NCBI GenBank assembly: GCA_029289015.1
Contig: JARFUL010000230.1
Span: 1 to 13,274 of the forward strand
Direction of reading: 5' to 3'
Length of the DNA: 13,274 nucleotides
From: Syntrophobacteria bacterium
GTDB taxonomy: Bacteria; Desulfobacterota; Syntrophobacteria; JARFUL01
Positions 12,422-13,274 of this stretch are shown here, one piece after another. How positions within the stretch are numbered: the first letter of the stretch is position 1; each line of letters opens with the position of its first letter. The notes beneath the pieces were generated by a model that worked only from the letters and a program-made list of their open reading frames with translations, did not search any database and was not told the DNA's origin. The translations under genes and the position numbers were made by a program.

Positions 12422-13232
12422 GACGGTCCGTGTCGCGCTGATACTGGCTCTCGCGCTGGCCTGGCCCACCGGCTCGGCCGCGGGTCCCGCGCTCAAGAGG
12501 CTCGGCCTGGCCATACCTCCGGGTCCCCAGGAGCAGGCCCTGGAGGGGCTGGCCCGGCGCGGCCTGTCCCGGGGCATCATCTCCCCCAAGGACCTGGCGG
12601 ATATTCTGTACCACTTCAACCGCCACCGGCTCTCGCGCGCGAGCGGTCCCATGCTCTTTGAGGTCATGGAGGAGGGCGCGGCCAAGGGGGTTCCCCTCTC
12701 GCCTCTCATCGACAAGGTCCACGAGGGCCTGGTCAAGGGGGTGCCGCCGCGCCTGGTCACCAAGGCCCTGAGGAAGAGGCTCTTCGCGCTTCAAAACGCC
12801 GGTGAAATTATCGGGGTGCTGAGGGCCAAGCGCGCGCTGAGACGTCGTCCCCGCCGCGCGCGTCCCTTTGTGGTGCTATCTTCATACCTCGAGGCGGGTC
12901 TCAGCCCCAAGACGCTCTTTACCCTCGCGGGGTCGCAAGAGGTAGAATCCATGCCCCACATGATGCACGGCGCGAGGGCGATCTGGCGTCTCAAGGTCGC
13001 GGGCCTCTCCGAGGGGGAGGGCCTCGGGCTGGTGAGGGCCGCGCTCAGGCAGGGGTGCGGGCCTCCGGGGCTCAATATCGTGACCCACGAGGTGGCCAAG
13101 AGGCTGAGGGCGGGCATGGACTCCGGCGCCGCGGTCAAGCAGGTCACCGGAGAGCTGCCCCGGATCAGGAAATACTGCGAGCGGTTCAGGAGGCACAAGC
13201 GCCACATGATGAGAATGCACCCCAGGTGGTAG
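12402..13232 (+). CDS. Secreted all-helical repeat-like protein of unknown function
   Basis: The 276-residue protein has an N-terminal signal or anchor (VRVALILALALAWPTGSAAG, about 9-28). The rest looks entirely helical and basic. Loosely repeated units of 30-40 residues carry GVPLSPLIDKVHEGLVKGVPPRLVTKAL, EAGLSPKTLFTLAG and AGLSEGEGLGLVRAALRQG, each with a short G-(V/L)-(P/S) turn before a helix. The C-terminus is very basic (RRHKRHMMRMHPRW). Two Cys (in RQGCG and KYCERF) are present. The start overlaps the anti-sigma gene by 20 bases, with GGGAGGG (12392-12398) just upstream, so its expression is coupled to the ECF pair. I know of no function. It may be a partner of, or act in the same process as, the anti-sigma sensor domain. 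Confidence 0.78.
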   Translation: MAFWRYKTVRVALILALALAWPTGSAAGPALKRLGLAIPPGPQEQALEGLARRGLSRGIISPKDLADILYHFNRHRLSRASGPMLFEVMEEGAAKGVPLSPLIDKVHEGLVKGVPPRLVTKALRKRLFALQNAGEIIGVLRAKRALRRRPRRARPFVVLSSYLEAGLSPKTLFTLAGSQEVESMPHMMHGARAIWRLKVAGLSEGEGLGLVRAALRQGCGPPGLNIVTHEVAKRLRAGMDSGAAVKQVTGELPRIRKYCERFRRHKRHMMRMHPRW

Positions 13233-13274
13233 GCGGCCTGCCCCTCGGCCCCTATCACCGGCCTCGCGCCCGAT

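Noticed and set aside
13255..13274. Tandem stop codons (TGA TAG) on the minus strand, possible end of a convergent gene
   Set aside because: Only about five codons lie inside the window, so coding cannot be judged.

Overview
The window is GC-rich bacterial chromosome, densely packed with genes. Arg is often AGG and Ile often ATA despite the high GC. Together with two lipoproteins, LivK/H/M permeases, YedF, a selenocysteine-containing SelD and an ECF sigma system, this suggests an anaerobe-type, selenium-using Gram-negative bacterium. A deltaproteobacterial (Desulfobacterota-like) or related lineage is the best guess, by inference only. No tRNA, rRNA, CRISPR array, insertion sequence or phage gene is visible, and no gap without a gene exceeds 300 bases (the longest is 5260-5533).

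Left part, minus strand (56-5259). livK-livH-livM encode a branched-chain-amino-acid-type ABC importer (binding lipoprotein plus two permeases) with no ATPase gene inside the window. Next to it are a small coiled-coil lipoprotein and a stand-alone J-domain protein, probably one transcription unit with a good promoter before the J-domain gene. Then comes a DUF1343/NamZ-like exo-N-acetylmuramidase. The minus-strand block diverges from the plus-strand block at 5260-5533.

Middle, plus strand (5534-10039). A tight three-gene operon encodes a formyltransferase resembling the hydrolase domain of 10-formyl-THF dehydrogenase, an HD-domain putative phosphohydrolase, and a P1-family (S58) self-cleaving aminopeptidase-like protein. 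It is followed by yedF and selD. selD has an in-frame TGA (9041-9043) at the active-site position and a well-formed SECIS-like hairpin directly after it. The gene therefore runs 8990-10039, and ordinary ORF calling truncates it.

Right part, plus strand (10181-13232). Two small secreted Gly/Arg/Tyr-rich proteins precede an ECF sigma factor, a one-pass anti-sigma factor whose outer domain is a glycogen-binding-like CBM48/AMPK-beta fold, and a secreted all-helical protein that overlaps the anti-sigma gene. A convincing sigma70-like promoter precedes the sigma gene. The most unusual system here is this putative carbohydrate-sensing ECF module. The best-supported special feature is the selenocysteine SelD.
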